NCBI GenBank assembly: GCA_947451935.1
Contig: CANGBH010000009.1
Coordinates: forward strand, 1-62,076
DNA: 62,076 nucleotides
From: Chitinophagaceae bacterium
Lineage (GTDB): Bacteria; Bacteroidota; Bacteroidia; Chitinophagales; Chitinophagaceae
Reading direction: 5' to 3'
Within the stretch, counting starts at the first letter, position 1. The number at the start of each line of letters is the position of its first letter. The translations under genes were made by a program, and so were the position numbers. Of the stretch, positions 45,155-53,555 are shown piece after piece. The notes beneath the pieces are model-generated. The model searched no databases. It was not told where the DNA came from and saw only the letters and a program-made list of their open reading frames with translations.

Positions 45155-46526
45155 ATTCTTTTTTATTGATCAATTGCTGATATATACTAGAGAGTAGCCC
45201 AGTTAGAAACCACCCCAAATAGCTTATGTAAAGATACGATTCAATTGATGCTGTTAACATCGGTATGATCATACCCACTTTAAATATAAAAAGCAATATG
45301 CCTAGTTGTTTCGATTTACCTGTTGTTTTCGTAAAAAGTTTAACAGACCAATTTATGCTTATTATCAGCATGCTCAGGTATAGTATGATTGATATTATTC
45401 CTGTTTGTACGCCAAGTATGATCAATTGATTTTCTCCTCCTGTATTTAGCCCCAATTCTCCTGCAATTCTTCCCGATTCACCTAGTCCAATGCCTAATGG
45501 ATGTGAAGTAATAGATTCTATACCATCCACCCATTCCACTAGATGTGATAGACTTGATGAATTGGAAAAATTAAAGGTATTGATGATGAATTCAGATAGG
45601 GTATGGTCTGTTAAGAAATATAAAATAACTATAAGAATTGCAGCCATTACTATATGAAATGCTAATAAAATCTTTTTTCTTTTAGTTACAATAGCATAAA
45701 TATATACAACCAATAGAAAGCCTGCTAATGATGCTCTAGAAAGTGCAAAGATTACCGAAACTAGTGCCGCCAATACAGCCATTAATATAATGTTTCTATT
45801 TGCACCATCTTTTTTTGAAAGAAGCGATATCAGCACAGCTATGGTTAATAATGTTGCGGCCGCATGTTCAAGTGGGTTGGCAAAGAAACTCGCAAATCTT
45901 TTTATGCCGCCTTCAATTTCAAAGGTCCATGTTAGCCCATCATTTCCTGTTGGTTCAACTCCTAAAAATTTAAAGTTGTACTCTGCATAACCAGTGATTG
46001 TTTGTAAATGGGTATATGTAGTGATTTCAAAAAGTAAAATTGAACCTGTGGCTATTGCGAGAATACAAATGAGTATTTTATATTTTGATACCCACACAGT
46101 CTCAGGGTTTATTAAGCGTCCTATAAAATATATGAAAGGGAAGAATGCTATATTCTTGAATGCAATGGCTTTCTCAAATACACTATATCCTCCAATAGGG
46201 AGAAATATATAGATGAGGTTATAAAAAAAATAGACTAGAACAATTTTATCTAAGTTGTTTAATCTTGGATATTCTTTTAATTCATAGATTAAAAGTCCAA
46301 GTGTGATTAAAACAATTATCTCTTTTGTGTACTGAACAACTGGTATAAAGACTCCTAATCCGTATAGGTTAAGTATAGAAAGGGTTGTGATATAAATTGG
46401 AAGTCCAAATATGAAAAAGATTAATATTCCGTCATGTTGCTTTGATAGTGTTTGTTTGACTGAATAGAAAAAGCTGGCAAAATATACCAGAGGGAAAACG
46501 CTTAAAAAGGGTATGAGGAAGTTCAC
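45141..46526 (-). CDS. O-antigen ligase/polymerase family membrane protein (Wzy-like, second)
   Basis: 461 residues with around 11-12 hydrophobic helices (LIPFLSVFPLVYFASFFYSV, IVLITLGLLIYEL, FLLVVYIYAIVT, FHIVMAAILIVILYF). The periplasmic loop signature is ESITSHPLGIGLGESGRIAG, with HPLGIGLG matching the O-antigen ligase/Wzy H-x-x-G-x-G-x-G motif. This is a stronger family match than the polymerase at 33235. It should polymerise (or ligate) the repeat unit of the second module. It lies on the minus strand inside an otherwise plus-strand locus. Confidence 0.85.
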   Translation of the reverse strand: MNFLIPFLSVFPLVYFASFFYSVKQTLSKQHDGILIFFIFGLPIYITTLSILNLYGLGVFIPVVQYTKEIIVLITLGLLIYELKEYPRLNNLDKIVLVYFFYNLIYIFLPIGGYSVFEKAIAFKNIAFFPFIYFIGRLINPETVWVSKYKILICILAIATGSILLFEITTYTHLQTITGYAEYNFKFLGVEPTGNDGLTWTFEIEGGIKRFASFFANPLEHAAATLLTIAVLISLLSKKDGANRNIILMAVLAALVSVIFALSRASLAGFLLVVYIYAIVTKRKKILLAFHIVMAAILIVILYFLTDHTLSEFIINTFNFSNSSSLSHLVEWVDGIESITSHPLGIGLGESGRIAGELGLNTGGENQLIILGVQTGIISIILYLSMLIISINWSVKLFTKTTGKSKQLGILLFIFKVGMIIPMLTASIESYLYISYLGWFLTGLLSSIYQQLINKKEYGVS

Positions 46527-46561
46527 TGTGGTAAAGATAAATGATAATGCCGATTAGCTGA

Positions 46562-47326
46562 TTATCGGCTGAAAGGCTTTTTAATTGCATGAATCAAGCA
46601 AAGCCCAACAAAAACAGTATTAGTAAAAAGATATCTTTTCCATAATCGTTTAGGCTCTTTAGCGAATCGATAGAGCCATTCTAATCCATTTCTCTGCATC
46701 CATGAAGGTGCTTGCGACACATTCCCGGCATGAAAATCAAAAGCTGCTCCCACGGCTATGAGTACCGCAGGCAGAAAGTCTTTGTTGTCTGCGACCCATC
46801 TTTCTTGACGAGGGCATCCCCTCCCAACAAAAACAATGTTCGCTTTCGAATCGATGATTGTTTTTCGGTCAGTTTCTATTTCTTGTTGAGTAGCCTCTCT
46901 AAAACGATCTGCTTGAATACCAACAACATTTACAGAGGGATAATTTTCATTAATAAAGTTTCGAAGCTTGACTAATGTTTTTTCAGTGCTCCCATATAAA
47001 AATATTTTTACACCATTTCCTTGTGATGACTCTAATACATGAAGCATAAGAGTAGGGCCATAAACTCTGTCTTTTAATTTGGCATTATGAAAATAGTTTA
47101 GGGCCCATTTTATGGGTTGTCCATCTGGCACAACAAGGTTAATTGTATTGATTTGCGACTTAAGTATTTCGTTCTTGTAACCTTCAATTAAACCATGTAC
47201 TGCAAGAGGTGAAACAGCAAATTGTTTTGGGTTATCCTCTGATAGTGCTTTTTCAATAATCAGACTGCAGGCCTCCTGATAATTGGTGATTGCATAACGT
47301 ATTCCAAATAGTAGTTCGTAATGCAT
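46562..47326 (-). CDS. WecG/TagA/CpsF family glycosyltransferase (GT26)
   Basis: 254 residues. All family blocks are present: FAVSPLAVHGLIEGYKN, NLVVPDGQPIKWALNYF, RVYGPTLMLHVLES, VFVGRGCPRQERWVADN and GAAFDFHAGNVSQAPSWMQR, followed by GLEWLYRFAKEPKRLWKRYL. GT26 enzymes add an N-acetylmannosamine-type or related sugar as second sugar on the polyprenyl-linked primer. It pairs logically with the initiating transferase at 50411. A 2-base gap separates it from the GT4 gene upstream on its strand. Confidence 0.93.
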   Translation of the reverse strand: MHYELLFGIRYAITNYQEACSLIIEKALSEDNPKQFAVSPLAVHGLIEGYKNEILKSQINTINLVVPDGQPIKWALNYFHNAKLKDRVYGPTLMLHVLESSQGNGVKIFLYGSTEKTLVKLRNFINENYPSVNVVGIQADRFREATQQEIETDRKTIIDSKANIVFVGRGCPRQERWVADNKDFLPAVLIAVGAAFDFHAGNVSQAPSWMQRNGLEWLYRFAKEPKRLWKRYLFTNTVFVGLCLIHAIKKPFSR

Positions 47327-47328
47327 GA

Positions 47329-48465
47329 TTAGTTGGCGTTCGATTTGGTAATGCTGTCAATTATCTTTAGGTAGTTTGCTGCAGATTGATTCCAATTGAA
47401 ATGAGAAAGTCTATGTATTCCTTTTTCTATTAATGAATTTCTAAGTGCAGAATTTTCTACTATTTCATTTATGCTATCAATTAGTTCATTTATATGGAAT
47501 GGCGAGAAAGTTAAGACTGCATCACCTCCAATTTCAGTTAGGCATGTGTTGTTTGAAACAAGAACAGGTAAATGATATTGGAATCCTTCTAGAATAGGTA
47601 TTCCAAAGCCTTCATACGTTGAAGGTAGGATGTATGCCAATGCTCTTTTGTAAATAAACGGTAAATCTTCATCTGGAACGTACCCTGCAAAGTGCACCTC
47701 ACTCTCAAGTTTTAGGGTTTGGATTGTCTCAATGATTTCTTGGTAGCTGTTGTTGTATATTTTGGGATTTGGTCTTCCCACTAGGAGTAATTTGATGTTT
47801 TTAGATTTTCTTATTTCATCTAACGCCTTAATTAAAAAAGGGATATTTTTCCTTTTTTCTAGCCCGCCTACATGTAAAAGAAATGGAACATCTCTTATCT
47901 TGTCTAAGGTGTCTTGTGTTGCTTTACTTGGTGCCATAACTTGCTCTATCGTTTTTGGCCCCTGATGGATTACATGCATCTTTTCTTTTAAGAAAGGCAG
48001 AAAGACACTAAGTCTAGATAATGAAAAATCAGATGGAACTATAATGGCATCTGCTTTTTTTGCTGCATTAAGTGAAATGAGTTTAAACCACTTAAGCCAT
48101 GCAGGATTGTAGTACGAAGGGTGATCAAAAAATAATGCATCATGAAATACAACAATATGTTTCGACTTCAATTTAAGTAATGGTAAATAGTAGTCGGTGC
48201 AAATCAGTACATCTGATTTAGATAAAAAAGTTTTGACAGGAAGGGTTAATTGTTTCCAAATAAAAAAACTAATGTGTTCATATAGTTTACCCAAGAGGTT
48301 TTTCCCCCAATATGGCTTCCATATTGAGCTGAATTCAATGATATGATTATTTTGTTGATTATTGTTTTTTATGCCTTTCAGTAATTCTGAAAGGTAGGTT
48401 TTGGTGCCTGTTGTAGCCAACTTTAGGTCACGTGTATCGATTCCTATGCGAACAGGTTTAGTCAA
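47329..48465 (-). CDS. Family 4 glycosyltransferase (GT-B)
   Basis: 378 residues. It opens RIGIDTRDLKLATTGTKTYL and carries the GT4 C-terminal donor site: LHVGGLEKRKNIPFLIKALD, LLVGRPNPKIYN, VHFAGYVPDEDLPFIYKRA and ILPSTYEGFGIPILEGF (E-x7-E motif). No membrane helix, so it acts on the inner face. Donor unknown; mannosyl-type transfer is common in this family. It is the first gene of the inverted four-gene block (GT4, GT26, polymerase, methyltransferase) and is divergent from the lipoprotein gene 70 bp away. Confidence 0.92.
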   Translation of the reverse strand: MTKPVRIGIDTRDLKLATTGTKTYLSELLKGIKNNNQQNNHIIEFSSIWKPYWGKNLLGKLYEHISFFIWKQLTLPVKTFLSKSDVLICTDYYLPLLKLKSKHIVVFHDALFFDHPSYYNPAWLKWFKLISLNAAKKADAIIVPSDFSLSRLSVFLPFLKEKMHVIHQGPKTIEQVMAPSKATQDTLDKIRDVPFLLHVGGLEKRKNIPFLIKALDEIRKSKNIKLLLVGRPNPKIYNNSYQEIIETIQTLKLESEVHFAGYVPDEDLPFIYKRALAYILPSTYEGFGIPILEGFQYHLPVLVSNNTCLTEIGGDAVLTFSPFHINELIDSINEIVENSALRNSLIEKGIHRLSHFNWNQSAANYLKIIDSITKSNAN

Positions 48466-48511
48466 TTTGATTTGAGGTTAAATATACCTCTAAAAATAAG
48501 ACAAATTCGGG

Positions 48512-48519
48512 TATATTTG
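48512..48519 (+). promoter_or_regulatory. Candidate -7 box in the divergent region
   Basis: TATATTTG matches TAnnTTTG in the 70-bp divergent region, 17 bases before the lipoprotein ATG. No TTTG lies 19-21 bases upstream, so it is weak evidence for a promoter of the lipoprotein-GT4 pair. Confidence 0.3.
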
Positions 48520-48535
48520 GAGGTCATTACTTACT

Positions 48536-49207
48536 ATGTTTAATTCTGTTACTCGCTATAAAAATCAAGTACTTGTATTGTCTCTGATGATCTTTTTTTC
48601 ATGCCTAATGGGGTGTAAAAAAAATCTGACCATTAGGGAGGCTGTATATGCACAAAATTTCGAAGCAAATGAAGCAGAAAACGTTACTGCAGTAACTGGC
48701 TGGGGAGAGACACTTACTAATTTGATTAAACCATTTCATGGAACGAAAGTGCTTGGTATGTTTAATAATACACTAGTTACTATTAAGGTATACAAACTGC
48801 CACCTCACAACATGGTTTATGTAGGGTTTGATTTTTATGCGCATGATGGATGGGAAGGAAACAAAAAAAGTGTAAATGGCATAGTTGATGTATGGAATGT
48901 TCGTGTTAATAATCAGTATCAGTTATCCACTACGTTTTCGAATACACCAAATAATAAGCAGTCTTATCCAGATTGGATAGGAGTAGTTGTTCCTGCTCCC
49001 CCCAGAGGAAACTCTATCGACACTTTATTGCCAGGTGTGTGTGCCTACAAAGACCGAATTAATGGAAGCTCTAAATATAGAATTTCATTTACCCGACCTC
49101 ATCTAGATTCTGTTTTAGTCTTACAATTGAATGATGCACTGCAAGGAACAAATTGTAATAAGTCCTGGTCTATTGATAACCTTATTGTAGAAGCTATAAC
49201 CAATTAA
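48536..49207 (+). CDS. Lipoprotein of unknown function in the polysaccharide locus
   Basis: 223 residues. A signal II sequence ends in a lipobox, FFSCLMGCKKN, so Cys27 is probably lipidated. The mature part (AQNFEANEAENVTAVTGWGE onward) reads as a beta-rich jellyroll-like domain, with VYVGFDFYAHDGWEG, VNGIVDVWNVRVN and CNKSWSIDNLIVEAI. A W-x-I-DN ending resembles carbohydrate-binding or lectin-like folds of Bacteroidota surface proteins. I do not recognise a family. It is transcribed with the GT4 gene that starts two bases later; a polymer-binding role is inference. Confidence 0.7.
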   Translation: MFNSVTRYKNQVLVLSLMIFFSCLMGCKKNLTIREAVYAQNFEANEAENVTAVTGWGETLTNLIKPFHGTKVLGMFNNTLVTIKVYKLPPHNMVYVGFDFYAHDGWEGNKKSVNGIVDVWNVRVNNQYQLSTTFSNTPNNKQSYPDWIGVVVPAPPRGNSIDTLLPGVCAYKDRINGSSKYRISFTRPHLDSVLVLQLNDALQGTNCNKSWSIDNLIVEAITN

Positions 49208-49209
49208 CC

Positions 49210-50367
49210 ATGTCAACTCTTTTTATACATGGTAGTGCTGATTTGTATGGTTCTGCAAAAATTTTACTTCAAATTGTAAAAGTATGTGTTCATGAAAAGG
49301 AAGATGTTGTAGTGATATTACCCCATCACGGAACATTAGTTAAAGAATTAGAAGACTTAGGCGTTGAAGTGCGCATTGTCAATGTCGGTGTGTTGAGAAG
49401 GCGTTATTTTACCCCTTGGGGCATTCTTGGAAGGTTAATACTTTGGATTGTTGCAACGTATAAGATTATTCAACTGATCAAGAGCCATAATATTTCTATA
49501 ATCTACATAAATTCTGCCAATGTTATTCTTGGTCCTATCTTGAAATGGTTTACTAGGCTCCCCTTAGTTTGGCATCTGCATGAAATCGTTGAGAGTCCAT
49601 CAATACTGAGAATATTTTTAGTTAAGCTGATTGAAAAATCAAATCAAGTAATTGCAGTCTCTGAGGCTACAAGGGATTTTTGGATGAAACAGTCCACTAA
49701 ATTAAACATTCATTTGCTGCATAACGGTATCCCAACAAGTGATTTTAATCATGCAGCTTCGTTGAATGATTCAGAGTTTCCATTTACCTTGAAAAATACG
49801 CATAATGCAATCCTTGTTGCTATGATTGGTCGTGTTCAACCATGGAAAGGCCAGGCCTATTTTTTGGATATGATGAAAAGTTTTTTTGAAGGGATAAAAT
49901 TGTCTGACTTGAACGTATATGCCATTATGGTAGGGGATGCCTATCCAGGATATGAGTATTATGTGGATGAACTAAAGCAGTCGATAGTTGACAATGAACT
50001 GGTTGATAAGGTTTTTTATATCGGATACCGTAGGGATATTCCTAGAATACTAGCATCAATAGACTTATTAGTTCTGCCTTCCTTGTTGCCAGATCCTTTG
50101 CCCACTGTTGTACTAGAAGCAATGGCTTCTGGGAAACCAGTCTTAGCTACCTTGCAAGGAGGTGCCTCAGAAATGATAGTGGGTGGTGAGACAGGCGCTT
50201 TCATACCTTTGCAGGACCATAAAAAGGCTGCAGAAACCCTTAAGTCGCTTATTCTCGACAATCAAACCATGCGTCTAATGGGTGAAAAGGGACGTAAACG
50301 GGTTAATGAATGTTTTTCATTAGAAGCATTTGAGACCAATTGGTTAAAACTCTTTCGCACATTCTGA
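49210..50367 (+). CDS. Family 4 glycosyltransferase (GT-B)
   Basis: 385 residues. The N-terminal start TLFIHGSADLYGSAKILLQI is a GT-B Rossmann opening with the GSAK glycine turn. LVWHLHEIVESPS and HLLHNGIPTSDF are usual linker positions. The C-terminal donor domain has VAMIGRVQPWKGQAYFLDMM, FYIGYRRDIPRILASID and LPSLLPDPLPTVVLEAMASG (E-x7-E region). It has a hydrophobic stretch near 75-90 (LGRLILWIVATYKIIQLI), so it is membrane-associated. Two bases separate it from the lipoprotein gene. Confidence 0.92.
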   Translation: MSTLFIHGSADLYGSAKILLQIVKVCVHEKEDVVVILPHHGTLVKELEDLGVEVRIVNVGVLRRRYFTPWGILGRLILWIVATYKIIQLIKSHNISIIYINSANVILGPILKWFTRLPLVWHLHEIVESPSILRIFLVKLIEKSNQVIAVSEATRDFWMKQSTKLNIHLLHNGIPTSDFNHAASLNDSEFPFTLKNTHNAILVAMIGRVQPWKGQAYFLDMMKSFFEGIKLSDLNVYAIMVGDAYPGYEYYVDELKQSIVDNELVDKVFYIGYRRDIPRILASIDLLVLPSLLPDPLPTVVLEAMASGKPVLATLQGGASEMIVGGETGAFIPLQDHKKAAETLKSLILDNQTMRLMGEKGRKRVNECFSLEAFETNWLKLFRTF

Positions 50368-50410
50368 TAGCAACTGCCTTCAAATAGCATAAAAACTTTA
50401 ATTTTATCGC

Positions 50411-51820
50411 ATGAAGTTGAGTCGTTCGCACCTGCTTTATGTCCAATCAAAATATATAGCTGACCTATTTGCCATTTTTTTGTCTTTTGGGATAGCATTT
50501 TATGTCTATGAAAGCAATTTAATACTAGTCTCAAAGAAGGAATTCTTGTTGGTCCTCTTCATCATGATAGCATCTTGGTTTTTAGGTGGTATTTTCTCTA
50601 AATTATACATTGACCGAAGAACGAAAAAATTCTCAGAAGAAATCATTGTCTCCTTTTATAATATTGCTATAACCGTTTTATTGAGTAGTTCTTGTTTTTT
50701 TTATCTCTTCTCCACCAAAAGTATTTCAAATGATTTTTGGGGTCTATTCTTTGGGTTGATCTTTATATTTTCTGTTCTGTTTAAATACATCATCCGAAAA
50801 TATACACACTACCTTATTTATAAAGGTGAATTGACTGAGCATTTTATATTAATAGGGTATACTCGATCTGGATCTGATTTTATTGAGATGGTAGAGCGCT
50901 TTACTTATTATGGATACCACTGCTCAGGTATTGTGGATGATGAAAAAGTTAATATTCCCAATGTGCCTTATTTGGGAAAAATTTCAGAATTGGAAACTAT
51001 TTTAAAAGTTCAACCTACCCAAGAAATAATCCTTGCTTTGTCAAATGCAGAAGCTGGCGCAGTAAAGAAGATTATACAAATTTGTGAGCAATACCACAGA
51101 AAAGTAAGATTGATTCCCGATCTTGAAAAGTATACCAACGCTAATATTGAAGTTGCTGATCTTGGTATAATGCCCGTATTGAACTACAAAAAGCTGCCAT
51201 TAGATAGATGGGAAAATCGAATGATGAAAAGAATCTTTGATTTAATTTTTTCAACATTGTTTTTTGTTTTTATCGGTATTTGGCTTTTACCCCTCTTATC
51301 CTTATTGATAAAACTTTCATCTAAAGGCCCAATATTGTTTAAGCAAATAAGATGGGGCTTGTCCAATGAACAAATTGTTTGTTACAAATTTCGTTCCATG
51401 TCTATCAATAGTGGCGACCTAGATGCATCTGGGAATTATGCTCAAGCAAAAGTCAATGACCCAAGGGTTACCCGATTAGGTAAGTTTTTGCGTAAAACGA
51501 GTCTTGATGAATTGCCTCAATTCTGGAATGTTATGATTGGGAATATGTCAGTAATTGGACCAAGACCTCACCCCGTCCCACTTAATATGGCATCAATTGA
51601 GACAGTTGAAAATTATATGTTGAGGCATATTGTTAAGCCAGGTATTTCAGGGTGGGCACAAGTAAATGGATATAGAGGGGAAACAAAAAGCATAGCAGAT
51701 ATGCAAAAAAGAGTAGATCACGATTTGTATTATATTCATCGTTGGAATATTTTTTTTGATATTCAAATTGTGCTTCAAACCATCATCAATATTTTTAGGG
51801 GAGATCAAAATGCATATTAA
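50411..51820 (+). CDS. Undecaprenyl-phosphate sugar phosphotransferase (WcaJ/WbaP type)
   Basis: 469 residues. Four N-terminal helices (YIADLFAIFLSFGIAFYVY, FLLVLFIMIASWFLGGIF, ITVLLSSSCFFYLF, FFGLIFIFSVLFKYII), a CoA-binding-like middle domain (HFILIGYTRSGSDFIEMVER), and the C-terminal catalytic domain: MKRIFDLIFSTLFFVFIGIW, GPILFKQIRWGLSNEQI, CYKFRSM, TSLDELPQFWNVMIG, SVIGPRPHPV and VKPGISGWAQVNGYRGETK. The full polyprenyl-glycosylphosphotransferase layout is present, unlike the short transferase at 15229. It should prime the second polymer with hexose-1-phosphate. Its end overlaps the next gene by 11 bases. Confidence 0.93.
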   Translation: MKLSRSHLLYVQSKYIADLFAIFLSFGIAFYVYESNLILVSKKEFLLVLFIMIASWFLGGIFSKLYIDRRTKKFSEEIIVSFYNIAITVLLSSSCFFYLFSTKSISNDFWGLFFGLIFIFSVLFKYIIRKYTHYLIYKGELTEHFILIGYTRSGSDFIEMVERFTYYGYHCSGIVDDEKVNIPNVPYLGKISELETILKVQPTQEIILALSNAEAGAVKKIIQICEQYHRKVRLIPDLEKYTNANIEVADLGIMPVLNYKKLPLDRWENRMMKRIFDLIFSTLFFVFIGIWLLPLLSLLIKLSSKGPILFKQIRWGLSNEQIVCYKFRSMSINSGDLDASGNYAQAKVNDPRVTRLGKFLRKTSLDELPQFWNVMIGNMSVIGPRPHPVPLNMASIETVENYMLRHIVKPGISGWAQVNGYRGETKSIADMQKRVDHDLYYIHRWNIFFDIQIVLQTIINIFRGDQNAY

Positions 51821-53516
51821 TCTAGTTCGAAGAATTCTGTTTTCAATCACTTTGCTTGTTTCAATCTCTAGCTACTCACAAGCTGTCTTTGAAAATGTAG
51901 ATAATAGTATATATGAATACTTAAGTAGACAAGCATCATGTGGTAAAATAGTTATTGAAATGATAAGGCCATTTACCCGTAATCAAATAGCCTCATACCT
52001 CAATCAACTTGATTCCGGATATCGCACTCAAAAAATATCCTTGAGTGAAGTAGAACGGAGCGAGCTGCAATTTCATATCAAAGAGTATGGTATAGGAATT
52101 ACCGAAGGAAGTATTAATAGCATAAAAGAAAGATGGTTTACTAAAGATCCAAGAGGCCGATTGCGATTCTTATCAAAAATCGATTCTTTCAACACCACGG
52201 TGCATAGTCCAAAAAATCTGTTACAACCATTTCAATTTAATGTTGAGCCAATAATACAAGGAAATGTAACGGCTTCTACTGACAAAAAATCAACAATCAT
52301 TAAAGCTACTGGTCTTCAAATTTGGGCATCAATAGGTAAACGATTGGGACTTCAAATGTATTACAGAGATATTAATGAAGAAGGCAATGGAATTGACTTT
52401 GAAAAGAATTTTACTCCTCAGCAAGGATATATACCGTCTACACATCCAGGAGCAAAAACATTAAACTATAGCGACGTAAGGGCAACGATGACTTACCAAT
52501 GGAAAAATGGATTATTTGCTGTTGGCAAAGAACAGTACGTTCTTGGTTATGGACTTAATGGTAATGTGATTTATTCTACTAAGGCTCCTAGTTATCCTTA
52601 CATGAGATTCTCTCAGCAAATCCTACCTTGGCTGAGGTTTGAATATATGCATGCTGTATTGGCATCTCGGTTAGTAGATACGCCCAATAGCTATATTGCA
52701 TCGAATGGTGGTGTATTTGGAGGACAAAGATTACAGATGATTCCTAAATACATGGTTTCCCATGCATTTTCAATGAGACTTATGAGAGGATTAACCATGG
52801 TGTTAGGGGAGTCTGTCGTATATAATGATCATATTCAACTTGGGTATGTTCTTCCGTTGATGTTTTATAAGGCCTGGGATCAATACGTTTCAGGAACAAA
52901 TATTAACGCAGGATCAAATACTCAATTTTTTATGCAATTGTCCTCGCGTAATCAAATTAAAAATGCCCAACTTTATACCGCTCTTTTAGTAGATGAATTT
53001 AGTCCATCTGCAATATTTAGTGCGAAGCGAAGTCGAACTCAAATAGCATTTAATGTAGGTGGTTCAATAACTAATCTTCCCTTTCTTCCAAATTTAACAT
53101 GCAGCGTTGATTACACCCGTATTAATCCTTTTGTCTATCGAAATTTATTACCTGCTCAAGAATATAGTAACAATGGCTATTTAATTGGCGATTGGATGGG
53201 GAATAATGCCGATAGATTGATCTTGGAAACAAAGTATATCCCCATTCCTCGAATGAGGGTTGTGTTGCGCCTTGAACAAATCCGAAAAGGCTCTTCCGGA
53301 ACTATAGAGCAGCAATATTTCCAGCAACCTCAACCAGACTTTTTGTTTGGCCTTCAACAAAAGCGTTGGACTACAAGTGGTCGAGTAACCTATGAATGGA
53401 TCAATAATCTTTACTTTTTTGGTCAAGTTGCACGTAGGGAAATCAAATTATATTCTCCCAATTTTAAATCCAATATGGTTTATCTGTTTAGTGCAGGTTG
53501 CTCTTTGGGTTTGTAA
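51810..53516 (+). CDS. Wzi-like outer-membrane barrel protein (third)
   Basis: 568 residues from ATG at 51810, preceded by the purine-rich taggggaga, and starting HINLVRRILFSITLLVSISS as signal peptide (cleavage after YSQA). A longer start at 51756 lies within the previous gene and lacks a signal. The N-terminal NSIYEYLSRQASCGKI and RPFTRNQIASYLNQL blocks are typical of barrel proteins in Bacteroidota polysaccharide loci. Long alternating strands follow (GKRLGLQMYYRDI, FAVGKEQYVLGYGLNG, MRFSQQILPWLRFEY). The WWGPG core of the other two Wzi proteins is not present, so the Wzi assignment is tentative. Confidence 0.65.
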   Translation: MHINLVRRILFSITLLVSISSYSQAVFENVDNSIYEYLSRQASCGKIVIEMIRPFTRNQIASYLNQLDSGYRTQKISLSEVERSELQFHIKEYGIGITEGSINSIKERWFTKDPRGRLRFLSKIDSFNTTVHSPKNLLQPFQFNVEPIIQGNVTASTDKKSTIIKATGLQIWASIGKRLGLQMYYRDINEEGNGIDFEKNFTPQQGYIPSTHPGAKTLNYSDVRATMTYQWKNGLFAVGKEQYVLGYGLNGNVIYSTKAPSYPYMRFSQQILPWLRFEYMHAVLASRLVDTPNSYIASNGGVFGGQRLQMIPKYMVSHAFSMRLMRGLTMVLGESVVYNDHIQLGYVLPLMFYKAWDQYVSGTNINAGSNTQFFMQLSSRNQIKNAQLYTALLVDEFSPSAIFSAKRSRTQIAFNVGGSITNLPFLPNLTCSVDYTRINPFVYRNLLPAQEYSNNGYLIGDWMGNNADRLILETKYIPIPRMRVVLRLEQIRKGSSGTIEQQYFQQPQPDFLFGLQQKRWTTSGRVTYEWINNLYFFGQVARREIKLYSPNFKSNMVYLFSAGCSLGL

Positions 53517-53555
53517 TCGACTTGAAATGTACTAAATTGCCTTAAACGGGAACGA

